Positions 25,663-34,207 of a stretch of 64,000 nt of DNA are shown piece after piece. The stretch lies in NCBI RefSeq assembly GCF_009026825.1, contig NZ_CP045032.1, positions 1,240,001 to 1,304,000 on the forward strand, in the 5' to 3' direction. Within the stretch, counting starts at the first letter, position 1. Each line of letters opens with the position of its first letter. The DNA comes from Corynebacterium urogenitale. GTDB taxonomy: Bacteria > Actinomycetota > Actinomycetes > Mycobacteriales > Mycobacteriaceae. Position numbers and translations under genes: made by a program. A model generated the notes under the pieces. The model was not told where the DNA came from, ran no database searches, and was given only the letters and a program-made list of their open reading frames with translations.

Positions 25663-26904
25663 TCAACAGCGTTCGAGAGCCACGAGAACCTCGACATGGT
25701 GTGTCAGAGGGAAGGCATCCACCACTGTCAGTGCGGTGATCGAGTAACCGTTGTTCACCCAGGCCGCGACATCCCGCGCGGCGGTGGCTGGGTCACACCC
25801 TATATGCACAACGTGCTGTGGTGCGTGCTGCGCCACCCGCGCAATTGTTGAAGCTCCTGCGCCGATGCGCGGCGGATCCATGACGACAGCGTGGAGTCCT
25901 CCCTTGGTTCTGAGGATATCAATACTCTTGTCCACAGCCCCTTCGACGAAACGCACCTTGTCTTGATTTTCCGCAGCCTGAAAAGCAACGCGCCCGGCTG
26001 TGGTGGAGTTCGAGGCCACATCCACACAGTCAACCCGATCTGCAAGGTCACCCAGCACGAGAGTGAAAACGCCCGCCCCGCCGTAGAGATCCCAGGCACT
26101 TCCCCCTCCACGCGGGATATGTTCGCTGACCCATTGCGCATAAAAGTCCGATGCGGCCCTGTGACCTTGCCAAAAGCCGTGGGGTTCGATCTTCCACCGA
26201 ACGTTCGGATGGCTCGCCAGCGCATGATCGACTGCGCCAATTCCCTCCAGAACTGTGGCTTTCTGCTGATAGCGACCGCCGGTGAGTTGGACGACGCTAC
26301 GGTGGCCGTCATCACCCATCGCCACGGCGAGCTCGCTGCCTGGAGAAAAGCGCTTCAACTCCAACCCGTCAACCAAACCAGGAACCCATTGTGCGCACTG
26401 CGCTACGTCGAGAGGGATGATTTGCCGGCTAGCTTTGACGCGCACACCCGCACGGCCGTCGGATCCAACTCCGAGCCGAACCCGAGTCCGCCATCCCGTT
26501 TCAGGAGTCAATCCGGTCGCGCTCACCAGCTCATCCGCGATGTCTATCCGCCCAATGCGGCGGAGCTGATCGAGCACTACCGCTCGCTTGTATTCCAGGC
26601 TGCCGGTGGCGTCGACAAAATCAAGATCGCAGCAACCAGCTCCGAGCGCAGCTGCGGCACAACGACGAGGAACTCGGTGCGCAGAAGGCTGCTCGACTGA
26701 CAGAACCCGGCCGGTGCGGAAACCCCTTTTCGATTTCGACTTTTTCTGGGGGCCCAAGGAGACCCGGACATGCTCCCCCGGCAGACCGCCGGAGATGAAA
26801 ACCACTTGCCCGTCGATGCGGCCGATCACGGTGCCACCGTGGGCGGGATTTTCGAGAACCACGGACACCGATTCTTCGCTCGCGGTAGTGATAGCAGAGC
26901 TCAT
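25663..26904 (-). CDS. TrmA/RlmD-family RNA (uracil-C5) methyltransferase
   Basis: A 413-residue SAM-dependent RNA methyltransferase with an N-terminal TRAM/OB domain (residues ~10-65). The catalytic half has WDLYGGAGVFTLVLGD as SAM motif, VMDPPRIGAG, and the nucleophile cysteine in HIGCDPATAARD, then the end motif VDAFPLTHHVE. Cysteines in RRCAAAALGAGCCDLDF resemble, but do not fully match, the iron-sulfur cluster loop of RlmD. Whether the target is rRNA or tRNA is not visible. The start overlaps the DUF3159 stop by 4 bp. Confidence 0.9.
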   Translation of the reverse strand: MSSAITTASEESVSVVLENPAHGGTVIGRIDGQVVFISGGLPGEHVRVSLGPQKKSKSKRGFRTGRVLSVEQPSAHRVPRRCAAAALGAGCCDLDFVDATGSLEYKRAVVLDQLRRIGRIDIADELVSATGLTPETGWRTRVRLGVGSDGRAGVRVKASRQIIPLDVAQCAQWVPGLVDGLELKRFSPGSELAVAMGDDGHRSVVQLTGGRYQQKATVLEGIGAVDHALASHPNVRWKIEPHGFWQGHRAASDFYAQWVSEHIPRGGGSAWDLYGGAGVFTLVLGDLADRVDCVDVASNSTTAGRVAFQAAENQDKVRFVEGAVDKSIDILRTKGGLHAVVMDPPRIGAGASTIARVAQHAPQHVVHIGCDPATAARDVAAWVNNGYSITALTVVDAFPLTHHVEVLVALERC

Positions 26905-27587
26905 TGTGGGTTCCCTTCGGGGTTGTTCTCGCTGTCGGTACGCGTGTTTCCCTTTCCCTCAGCCTTATTCGCAGCACGCACGGCCCACACGGTGATGAGG
27001 ACAACGACTGCGGTAAGGGGCCAGCCCATCGCAATGCGTGTGTAACCCAGCGCGTCGGTGGCATCTTGACTGTAGAGCCATTGCTGCACGCCAAAGCGCG
27101 CGAAGAACACCACCGCCCAAGAAAGCGTGGCGATATTAAAGGCCCTGACGGCGCCACGATTAGTACGCCACCGCTGATCCTCACCGTTGATCCCTCGCCA
27201 GATCAGACCAACTGCCGGCCATCGAACGAGTACCGACACAGTGAAACCAATTCCCGCAATCAGTGAGTACCAAATGCCGTAAGCGAAGTAGCCCTTGGCA
27301 TCCCCCATCAACCACGCGATCGCAGCGCACAGTGCCACGCCCACGAAGCCGGAAATCGCTGGTTGGAGGTTTTCCTTGCGCAGCACCCGCCACACAAGCA
27401 CCAACAAGGCCACGCTAAGGGCAGCACCGAGCGCAGGCATGAGCCCGAAATTGCTATTGACGGGAACGAGCACAAGGACGGGCAAGGTACTCGCCACAAG
27501 GCCGGAAAGACCACCCATTTGCTCGAGCAGAGTGCCGGGCTGCTCGGAATCTGCCTTTCTTTGAAGGTCCGGCTGGGGGTTACTCAC
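26901..27587 (-). CDS. DUF3159 family membrane protein
   Basis: A 228-residue polytopic membrane protein of unknown function with about five to six transmembrane segments (roughly residues 28-45, 50-67, 77-93, 102-122, 152-170, 187-205). Polar tails flank both ends. The motif WPAVGLIWRGINGEDQRWR in the central cytosolic loop and GLSGLVASTLPVLVLVPVN fit DUF3159, whose members sit beside a TrmA-like methyltransferase in mycobacteria as well. It overlaps that methyltransferase by 4 bp and the DUF3710 gene by 8 bp, so the three form one unit. Confidence 0.87.
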   Translation of the reverse strand: MSNPQPDLQRKADSEQPGTLLEQMGGLSGLVASTLPVLVLVPVNSNFGLMPALGAALSVALLVLVWRVLRKENLQPAISGFVGVALCAAIAWLMGDAKGYFAYGIWYSLIAGIGFTVSVLVRWPAVGLIWRGINGEDQRWRTNRGAVRAFNIATLSWAVVFFARFGVQQWLYSQDATDALGYTRIAMGWPLTAVVVLITVWAVRAANKAEGKGNTRTDSENNPEGNPQ

Positions 27588-28308
27588 CGACAGTTCCCTG
27601 CTGGCTAGCCTGATCAGAGTTAGGTTGCCCAGCCTGGCGATTGCGTTGCTCCATCTGCTGGCGCAGAGCCTCTGCCATAGGTGCGGGAATAGTCACCGGC
27701 AGCACATTACCGGCGGGAATTGGGTCATTCCCGCGATAGACGAAGGATCGGGCGATGACCTCCCGTGCCAACTGAGCAAGCTCTTCGGCCTTCTCATTGG
27801 TGCTGGCCAAGGTCATCCGCATCATCCAGCGTTGCCCTTGCACGCCGATGACCCGCATAGTGCCGTTGCCGGCCTCCGCGACGATCTCCTCTCCCCATGG
27901 GCCTTGCTCTTGGCGCACCTGCAGGCCGTCTTGGGTCATGCCCTGGATTACCTCGGGCATGCTCTCCTCCCACAAGTTTCCGTTCCGAGGTGCGGCGAAA
28001 GCCACGGGAGTCATTCGACCCGCAGGAGTAAAAAGGTGCACGAGTTCAGGACCGTTCTGCCCCATCGAAACCTGAACCTCACCGTCGTGAGGGACAGGCA
28101 CCAGCATCGACCCCAAGTCCAGGCCACCTTTGGCAAAGTCGGAAAAGTCGAAGGTGCGATAGTCGATGGTGTCTCCATCGAAGGGTCCGAAGTCAGGCGT
28201 GCTGGCTTGATCGTTAGCCTGTGTCGAATGATCAGCAGTGCTGTGGTGCTCCGCGGTGTCATTGCCTTGATCGGCAGCGGACTTCTTGGACTTTCCGAAT
28301 AGTGCCAT
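27580..28308 (-). CDS. DUF3710 family protein
   Basis: A 242-residue soluble protein of unknown function. A low-complexity His/Thr/Asp-rich segment (about residues 8-40) leads into the conserved DUF3710 core with FDFSDFAKGGLDLGSMLVPVP, GPWGEEIVAE and VIGVQGQRWMMRMTL, followed by a Gln-rich tail. ATG 28308 (MALFGKSKK) is the family-like start; the frame is open nine codons more. It lies between dut and DUF3159 on the same strand. A perfect 18-bp palindrome sits just upstream. Confidence 0.86.
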   Translation of the reverse strand: MALFGKSKKSAADQGNDTAEHHSTADHSTQANDQASTPDFGPFDGDTIDYRTFDFSDFAKGGLDLGSMLVPVPHDGEVQVSMGQNGPELVHLFTPAGRMTPVAFAAPRNGNLWEESMPEVIQGMTQDGLQVRQEQGPWGEEIVAEAGNGTMRVIGVQGQRWMMRMTLASTNEKAEELAQLAREVIARSFVYRGNDPIPAGNVLPVTIPAPMAEALRQQMEQRNRQAGQPNSDQASQQGTVGE

Positions 28309-28339
28309 TGGTGCGTGGCCTTCTTCCTGTCTCATCAGG

Positions 28340-28357
28340 TCAGGGTTAAAACCCTGA
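28340..28357. repeat. 18-bp palindrome between dut and the DUF3710 gene
   Basis: TCAGGGTT and AACCCTGA separated by AA form a perfect palindrome 32 bp before the DUF3710 start and 45 bp after the dut stop. It may be a weak terminator of dut or an operator. Confidence 0.5.
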
Positions 28358-28401
28358 TAACGGCGTAGTTCTTGGTCGTGTTTTCCGGGTGCCCAGGCTT
28401 C

Positions 28402-28863
28402 TTAAGAGCGTCCGGTGGAGCCGTAGCCTCCATCACCGCGCTGGGTCTGCCCCAGGTCGTCGACGCTGGCAACCTCCTCCACTGGACTCAACAGTACGTC
28501 CTGCAAGACCAACTGGGCGATACGATCGCCGCGACGAATGTGAACATCTTCCCGTGGGTCAAGGTTGATAAGGCACACCTTGACTTCCCCGCGGTACTCC
28601 TCATCGATAGTGCCGGGCGCGTTAACGATGGATAAACCGTGTTTGAGCGCCATTCCGCTACGAGGGTGAATGAGTCCCACCGTCCCCGGGTTCAGGCCGA
28701 TGGCAATTCCAGTTCCCACAAGCTGACGCTCTCCGGGAGCAATAACGGCGTCCTCGGCCGAGTAAAGGTCAATGCCTGCATCGGTCGCATGCGCACGCGA
28801 AGGTAATGGCAAGTCCTTGTCCAGGCGAACGAGTTTCAGCGGCGCCGGAAGATTATGTGTCAT
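28402..28863 (-). CDS. dut: dUTP diphosphatase
   Basis: The trimeric enzyme hydrolyses dUTP to dUMP and pyrophosphate, keeping uracil out of DNA. All five family motifs are seen in 153 residues: [13 protein letters not shown] (1), [10 protein letters not shown] (2), [13 protein letters not shown] (3), [10 protein letters not shown] (4) and the C-terminal [11 protein letters not shown] (5). Length is typical. It is divergent from the DUF3093 gene. Confidence 0.97.
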   Translation of the reverse strand: MTHNLPAPLKLVRLDKDLPLPSRAHATDAGIDLYSAEDAVIAPGERQLVGTGIAIGLNPGTVGLIHPRSGMALKHGLSIVNAPGTIDEEYRGEVKVCLINLDPREDVHIRRGDRIAQLVLQDVLLSPVEEVASVDDLGQTQRGDGGYGSTGRS

Positions 28864-28968
28864 GGCACCCCACCTTACAAGGCTTTGAGGAGACGGTTGA
28901 AGAGTCTGGGCGGGACGTTGGCTACACTAAGGGGGAATATCCTCCCGCCTGCACTTCAAGGAGTTTTC

Positions 28969-29463
28969 GTGGCATCCACCGAGCCTTCCCAGGGCGTCGC
29001 CGATGAGGTTCTTTACTCGGAAGCCCAACGCGTTCCACTGACATGGTGGCTGTTGGGCGCATTACTTGTCGGACTCTTGTCCTGGCAGGCGCAGATGCAG
29101 CGCGAATGGTACTGGGGAATTGCCGCAGGCATCATCGTTGCTGCCGCAGTGGTGTGGACCCTGTTGAATCTCTCCTCGAATAAAGTGCTCGTCGCTCGCG
29201 AAGATGGTGGAATATGGCTCTACGTGGGGCAGGCTAAACTGCCCGCAGAGGTTGTCAGCCGCACATTGGTGATCCCTCCCACCGCGAAGCAGGCCGCTAT
29301 GGGGCGACAATTGGATCCAGCAGCCTATGTGGTGCATAAGGGATGGATCCCGACGATGGCCATGCTCGTGCTCGATGACCCGGATGACCCCACCCCATAC
29401 TGGCTTATTTCCACGAAAGAACCCCAGGAACTGTTGGAAGCGCTGGGGCGTCCGATCTACTAG
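28969..29463 (+). CDS. DUF3093 family membrane protein
   Basis: A 164-residue protein with two transmembrane helices near the N-terminus (about residues 23-40 and 48-66) and a soluble C-terminal domain with WLYVGQAKLPAEVVSRTLVI and PYWLISTKEPQELLEAL. This matches the DUF3093 family found beside dut in Actinobacteria; function unknown. GTG 28969 is chosen since AAGGAG lies 5 nt upstream, although the frame is open to 28855. A TACACT box near 28922 could be its -10 element. Confidence 0.87.
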   Translation: MASTEPSQGVADEVLYSEAQRVPLTWWLLGALLVGLLSWQAQMQREWYWGIAAGIIVAAAVVWTLLNLSSNKVLVAREDGGIWLYVGQAKLPAEVVSRTLVIPPTAKQAAMGRQLDPAAYVVHKGWIPTMAMLVLDDPDDPTPYWLISTKEPQELLEALGRPIY

Positions 29464-29502
29464 CCATTATTCCGGCTCTCGGATCACCGCGCTCAATAAA
29501 AC

Positions 29503-29539
29503 AACAACCCTTCCCCGCAGTTTACAGGGAAGGGTTGTT
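29503..29539. terminator. Bidirectional terminator between DUF3093 and DUF4193 genes
   Basis: Perfect 13-bp arms (AACAACCCTTCCC and its complement) surround an 11-nt loop, between two convergent genes. Confidence 0.85.
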
Positions 29540-29556
29540 CTGCTTACTGGTCAGCT

Positions 29557-29856
29557 TTATGCGCAGTCTTGGCAGATAAATTCAGTCTCAGATACCGTTT
29601 CCGCGATCCGGGAACGGTGCTGGACGAGGAAGCACTCAGAACAAGTGAACTCGTCATTCTGTCGCGGGGTGACAGTGCCGGAGAGCTCTTCGCCAGAAAG
29701 ATCCGCCATGGGAACGTCGAATGGCTCCACGATTTCGCCGTCGTCGGTGTCGTCTACAGCGGTCTCGGCTTTCTCGGCTGCCTTGAGACCTTCGAGGGAG
29801 TCCGTTTCGATGTCGTCCTCGGATCGGCGGCGCGGAGCGTCGTAGTCAGTAGCCAC
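29557..29856 (-). CDS. DUF4193 zinc-ribbon-like protein
   Basis: A 99-residue acidic protein of unknown function. The N-terminal two thirds are charged and probably disordered (DAPRRRSEDDIETDSLEGLK). The C-terminus carries two CxxC pairs, CSEC and CQDC, about 20 residues apart, which would form a zinc ribbon. This is the DUF4193 pattern, conserved next to dut/suhB in Mycobacteriales. It stands alone, with its own terminator downstream. Confidence 0.9.
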   Translation of the reverse strand: MATDYDAPRRRSEDDIETDSLEGLKAAEKAETAVDDTDDGEIVEPFDVPMADLSGEELSGTVTPRQNDEFTCSECFLVQHRSRIAETVSETEFICQDCA

Positions 29857-29931
29857 GATTTCCTCCTTGTGTTTCAGATTCGTCGAGGCGGATACTAACC
29901 AGTTTCTTTGCGCCTGTCACCTCTGACTTGG

Positions 29932-30909
29932 CTAGGACTCCCCAACAGGGGCAAGTACTCCCCCCGGAACGCACTCTTCGAGATAGTTCAACAGTGGTCG
30001 TGCAATAGCTGGTTTTGCGGCCATGACCTGCACTCCTTCGGAGGAATTAACGTCGAGTTCTGGCATCTGGACGATTGCCCCCGCTCGCGCCGCGATGAGC
30101 GCACCCGCAGCATGGTCCCAGGGCCCTAAACCGTGTTCGTAATACGCATCGACACGCCCTGCGGCAACGTGGCAGAGGTCAAGTGCCGCGGAGCCGAGGC
30201 GCCTGATGTCCCTGACTCTTGGGAGCAACGACGTCAGGAGGTCGGCTTGAACAGCCCTCCGCTGGGAAAGATAAGCAAACCCGGTGGCGACAAGTGCGGT
30301 GTGCAGCGAATCCTCGTCGTGGGAAACGGTGAGTCGTTGCCCAGGTTCACCTCTGTGCCATTGCTGCCGGGAATGGAGCAAGGCATCGTGACCGACAGCA
30401 GCTGAATACACCAAGCCATGGGCGACATCCACCACCGCAGCCGCAATGGGCTGACCGGCCACAGTCGCGGCGATGGACACGGCGTAGGCGGGGATGCCGT
30501 AGATGAAATTCACGGTACCATCGATTGGATCCACGACCCACAGCAGATCAGCACGAGCGTGCTTCGTTGAGGATTCGCCCTCCTCTTCTCCAAGTACACG
30601 GGACTCTGGAAACTCTTCTTGAAGCCGCTTTCGAATGAGATTTTCCGAAGCACGATCAACCTCGGTCACCGGATCAACAGCTGAACTTTTGACGTCTGCC
30701 ACACGAACATGACCTTCGGGTCCGACCACTTCTCGTCGCATTACCTCAATAAGCTGTGAGGCCTCAAGAGCTACCTCCACAGCCACCCGTCGCAAGTAAG
30801 AGGGATCGAATTGGGTGGTGAGGCCATCGGCGTCGGAATTCAAAGGAGGGATGATCTCGGTGGATTCGGAGTCTAAGACACGTGTTCGGGGAGCATTCAT
30901 GAACCCCAT
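29932..30909 (-). CDS. suhB: Inositol monophosphatase family protein (SuhB-like)
   Basis: A 325-residue Mg-dependent phosphatase. Metal-binding motifs are clear: [11 protein letters not shown], the E-E pair in [18 protein letters not shown], and the C-terminal [17 protein letters not shown]. Likely substrates are inositol phosphates from the inositol route that feeds PIM and mycothiol synthesis, but related enzymes also act on other sugar phosphates. The first ~40 residues are an extra polar leader. ATG 30909 has GGGGGAG close upstream; ATG 30900 is an alternative. It is divergent from ppgK, as in mycobacteria. Confidence 0.9.
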   Translation of the reverse strand: MGFMNAPRTRVLDSESTEIIPPLNSDADGLTTQFDPSYLRRVAVEVALEASQLIEVMRREVVGPEGHVRVADVKSSAVDPVTEVDRASENLIRKRLQEEFPESRVLGEEEGESSTKHARADLLWVVDPIDGTVNFIYGIPAYAVSIAATVAGQPIAAAVVDVAHGLVYSAAVGHDALLHSRQQWHRGEPGQRLTVSHDEDSLHTALVATGFAYLSQRRAVQADLLTSLLPRVRDIRRLGSAALDLCHVAAGRVDAYYEHGLGPWDHAAGALIAARAGAIVQMPELDVNSSEGVQVMAAKPAIARPLLNYLEECVPGGVLAPVGES

Positions 30910-30958
30910 TGTGCTCCCCCACGCGCGTCATTGCCCCTTGCGCTGCCTTTGAAATGTG

Positions 30959-30964
30959 TAGCAT
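30959..30964 (+). promoter_or_regulatory. -10 element of ppgK (leaderless start likely)
   Basis: TAGCAT ends 8 nt before the ppgK ATG at 30973, the spacing expected when transcription begins at the start codon. No Shine-Dalgarno sequence is present. Confidence 0.5.
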
Positions 30965-30972
30965 CGCGAACT

Positions 30973-31740
30973 ATGAGCGAGCAGAACCCCACCCTGGCCT
31001 TCGGCATTGACATTGGCGGCTCCGGTGTCAAGGGCGCGTTGGTCGATGTATCCACCGGCACGCAGGTTACCGAACGCAAGCGCATCGCGACCCCACAGCC
31101 ATCCACGCCGGACGCTGTGGCTGAAGTCGTCCGTGAACTTATCCATGCGGAGAACTGGGATGGCCCGGTGGGCATCACCGTTCCCGCCGTCGTACGCCAA
31201 CAGGTGACGAAAACTGCTGCGAATATCGACAAGGCGTGGATTGACACCGATGTTCAGGAACTATTCCGTCACCACCTGGGCGAGCAGCGGGATATCACCG
31301 TGCTCAATGATGCCGACGCTGCCGGGATGGCAGAAGTTCGCTTCGGAGACCAGAAGGCCCGCACCGGATCAGTGATGATGCTTACCTTTGGGACGGGCAT
31401 CGGCTCGGCGCTGCTCATGGACGGAAACCTTTACCCCAACACTGAGTTGGGGCACATGAAGATGAAAAAGACCACGGCTGAAAAGTACGCGTCCAGCAAG
31501 GTGCGTGATGACGAGGAACTCAGCTACAAGGAGTGGGCGAAGCGCGTGAATAAGGTCATGGAGCGCTATTCCGAACTCTTCAACCCGCAGACCTTTATCG
31601 TCGGAGGCGGTATTTCCCGCAAGGCCGACAAATGGGTTCCTTACCTGACGATTGAACAGGAAGTCATCCCCGCGAAGCTGCGCAACGAGGCCGGCATCAT
31701 CGGCGCTGCCCTCGCGGTCCACGAGGGTCTCCGCCCCTAG
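30973..31740 (+). CDS. ppgK: Polyphosphate glucokinase
   Basis: A 255-residue ROK-family kinase that phosphorylates glucose with polyphosphate (and usually ATP). [16 protein letters not shown] forms the phosphate-1 loop, [10 protein letters not shown] carries the catalytic Asp, and [19 protein letters not shown] and [14 protein letters not shown] are all typical of PpgK. ATG 30973 is preceded by a -10-like TAGCAT 8 nt upstream, so a leaderless mRNA is likely. It is followed by sigA on the same strand after about 300 bp; the pair is syntenic in Mycobacteriales. Confidence 0.95.
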   Translation: MSEQNPTLAFGIDIGGSGVKGALVDVSTGTQVTERKRIATPQPSTPDAVAEVVRELIHAENWDGPVGITVPAVVRQQVTKTAANIDKAWIDTDVQELFRHHLGEQRDITVLNDADAAGMAEVRFGDQKARTGSVMMLTFGTGIGSALLMDGNLYPNTELGHMKMKKTTAEKYASSKVRDDEELSYKEWAKRVNKVMERYSELFNPQTFIVGGGISRKADKWVPYLTIEQEVIPAKLRNEAGIIGAALAVHEGLRP

Positions 31741-31836
31741 TCCCATGGGCTCGGGCGGGCCCAAGCGGCCGAAAATCATTGCGCCGAGCACCGAGCGTAA
31801 GTATGGTCTGCCGATCTCTACTCAGAGGAATTCGGT

Positions 31837-31842
31837 TATAAT
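31837..31842 (+). promoter_or_regulatory. Perfect TATAAT -10 box upstream of sigA
   Basis: TATAAT preceded by GGT lies about 190 bp before the sigA start. No good -35 is present at 16-18 bp, as is common in corynebacteria. It would give a 5' untranslated region of roughly 185 nt. Confidence 0.55.
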
Positions 31843-32035
31843 GGGCGGTCGATCGTACTGATGCGGAATATCCAGGCACTGTAGCCCCTTGAAAACAGGT
31901 GGGTGGTGCGAATTGTACGACCGCATAGTGAAAAGAAAATTTTAGGCTTCGTTTCCGACAAGCCACCGCAGAAAACCAAGCAATGCGGTGAGGCGATTAG
32001 AGAAACGTGGCGACAAGACGAGTGAAAGGGCTTCT

Positions 32036-33667
32036 GTGGCAGCGAACAACTCGACCACCAGTGGTGAAAATAACGAGAATACAGCTGTACGCAAGGTCGC
32101 CAAGAAGACCGCGAAGAAGACGGCGCGCAAAGTTGCCAAGAAGGTTGCTCCCGCAAGCAAGGTAGCTGCTGCGGCAGACGTCACCCCCGAGAGCTCCCCT
32201 ACGCCGGAAACAACGCCAGCGAAAAAAACCGCTGCCAAAAAGACTGCAGCGAAGAAAACCACTGCCAGGAAGGCAGCTGCAAAGAAGACCACAGCAAAGA
32301 AAACTGCTGCTAAGAAGACTTCGGCCAAGAAAACAACAGCCAAGAAAACAGCGGCGAAAAAGACCGCAGCAAAGAAGACAGCCGCAAAGAAGGCCACGCG
32401 AAAGGCCAGCACCAAGAAGGCGACAACCAAGGCTGAGGAACTTTCCGTCGAGGATGAAGATCAGCTCACCGTCGGCGTAGACACCGGATCGGAAGACATC
32501 GATAGCCACGAGGACGCCGATGAGTTCGATACTGATTTGGACGACGATGACTTCGGCGATGATCTGGATGACGACCTCGATGAGGATCTCGACGATGACT
32601 TGGACGATGACCTCACCGATGACGAAGAGGACGACGAGTCCGACGACGCGGACGATTCCGATGAGGATGAGGACTCTGGAAAATTCGTGTGGGACGAGGA
32701 CGAGTCTGCTGCCCTGCGCCAAGCACGCAAGGACGCGGAGCTTACCGCTTCCGCTGACTCAGTTCGCGCCTACCTCAAGCAAATTGGCAAGGTAGCCCTG
32801 CTGAATGCTGAGCAAGAGGTTTCTTTGGCCAAGCGCATCGAAGCCGGTCTCTACGCTTCTTACCGCCTCCAGGAGATTAAGGAGTCCGGCGAGAAGCTCT
32901 CACCGATGAATCGACGCGATCTGCGCGAGATCGAGCGCGACGGACAACGAGCAAAAAATCACCTCCTAGAAGCCAACCTCCGTCTGGTGGTGTCCCTCGC
33001 GAAGCGTTACACGGGTCGCGGCATGGCGTTCCTGGATCTGATCCAAGAAGGAAACCTGGGTCTGATACGTGCTGTCGAAAAGTTCGACTACGTCAAGGGC
33101 TACAAGTTCTCTACCTACGCCACGTGGTGGATTCGCCAGGCAATCACACGCGCGATGGCCGACCAAGCACGCACCATCCGAATTCCGGTTCACATGGTCG
33201 AGGTCATTAATAAGCTTGGCCGTATTCAGCGCGAACTCCTGCAGGATCTTGGGCGCGAACCAACCCCAGAGGAGCTGGCTAAGGAGATGGACATCTCCGT
33301 TGACAAGGTCCTCGAGATTCAGCAGTACGCCCGAGAACCGATTTCTCTGGACCAGACCATCGGCGATGAAGGCGATTCTCAGCTGGGCGATTTCATTGAG
33401 GACTCCGAAGCCGTCGTGGCCGTGGATGCAGTCTCCTTCACGCTGCTGCAGGATCAGCTCCAGGACGTGCTGCATACGTTGTCCGAGCGTGAAGCTGGGG
33501 TTGTCAAGCTCCGATTCGGCCTCACCGATGGCATGCCACGGACCTTGGACGAAATCGGTCAGGTCTACGGTGTAACCCGTGAGCGCATCAGGCAGATCGA
33601 ATCCAAGACGATGTCCAAGCTGCGCCACCCATCCCGCTCCCAGGTGCTACGCGACTACCTGGATTAG
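32036..33667 (+). CDS. sigA: Primary sigma factor SigA
   Basis: The housekeeping sigma-70 factor, 543 residues. Residues ~15-135 are Lys/Ala/Thr-rich, with a run of AAKKT-type pentapeptides between about 62 and 131. Residues ~140-220 are almost all Asp/Glu. The conserved part follows: region 1.2 ([17 protein letters not shown], ~240), region 2 ([20 protein letters not shown] to [10 protein letters not shown], ~312-372), region 3, and region 4 with the helix-turn-helix ([19 protein letters not shown], from ~502). GTG 32036 is chosen (GAAAGGG 5 nt upstream, start VAANN like mycobacterial SigA), although the frame opens at 31988. Confidence 0.97.
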
Positions 33668-33701
33668 CCTTCCCCTATCGAAGGCATTGCCGCCAAGCGT
33701 T

Positions 33702-33746
33702 AAGGCCCGGTCACCACTTGGAGACGTGGTGACCGGGCCTTTTCTT
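33702..33746. terminator. Strong terminator downstream of sigA
   Basis: Perfect 16-bp arms (AAGGCCCGGTCACCAC and its complement) with an 8-nt loop are followed by TTTTC. It also serves the convergent DUF4190-like gene. Confidence 0.9.
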
Positions 33747-33760
33747 CTAAGACGTGGCGT

Positions 33761-34144
33761 CTACTGAACGTTCTTTTCCTGAATGCAGGCGTTCAACTCA
33801 TCGCCTCGCAGCGTCTCACAACCTTCAACGGCCTTCATCCCAGCGCTGGTGAAGGTGATCGCCACGGCCATGCCGATAATGGACAGCACAAGACCGCCAA
33901 TGGCGTAGGCACGCGGACTGCCATTCCTATTGGCACGTAGCAGCGCCACGATGCCAACGATGATGCCGATGATTGCGGCAACGATACCAAAGAAAGGCAT
34001 CAGCGCCGCGGGGATTACGAGAATGCCGATCAATAGCGCTGCTAAAGACAGCCCTGTGACGGGCCGCGGCGACACGGTTGTTTGCGCTGTCGATACTGTG
34101 CGCGGAGCGCTATCGAGGTCAGAATAATCCCGTTGTTTTCCCAT
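33761..34144 (-). CDS. DUF4190-like small membrane protein
   Basis: A 127-residue protein with two adjacent long hydrophobic helices (about residues 30-68) and a third at 78-98. It starts with a polar N-terminus and ends in a short extracytoplasmic tail with two cysteines (GCETL, NACIQ). The pattern of SLAALLIGILVIPAALMPFFGI followed by ARNGSPRAYAIGGLVLSI fits DUF4190. Function unknown. It converges on sigA and shares the strong terminator between them. Confidence 0.75.
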   Translation of the reverse strand: MGKQRDYSDLDSAPRTVSTAQTTVSPRPVTGLSLAALLIGILVIPAALMPFFGIVAAIIGIIVGIVALLRANRNGSPRAYAIGGLVLSIIGMAVAITFTSAGMKAVEGCETLRGDELNACIQEKNVQ

Positions 34145-34207
34145 GTCTTCGAATTATGCCCTCTCATCACACACGTCTTCCATTCCGACGCGCTCATAAA
34201 ACGTAAA

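Noticed and set aside
31997..32722. A 241-codon minus-strand frame opposite the sigA N-terminus, with Val/Ile-rich and Cys/Leu-rich repeats
   Set aside because: The apparent hydrophobic repeats are just the complement of the Lys/Ala and Asp/Glu repeats of sigA.
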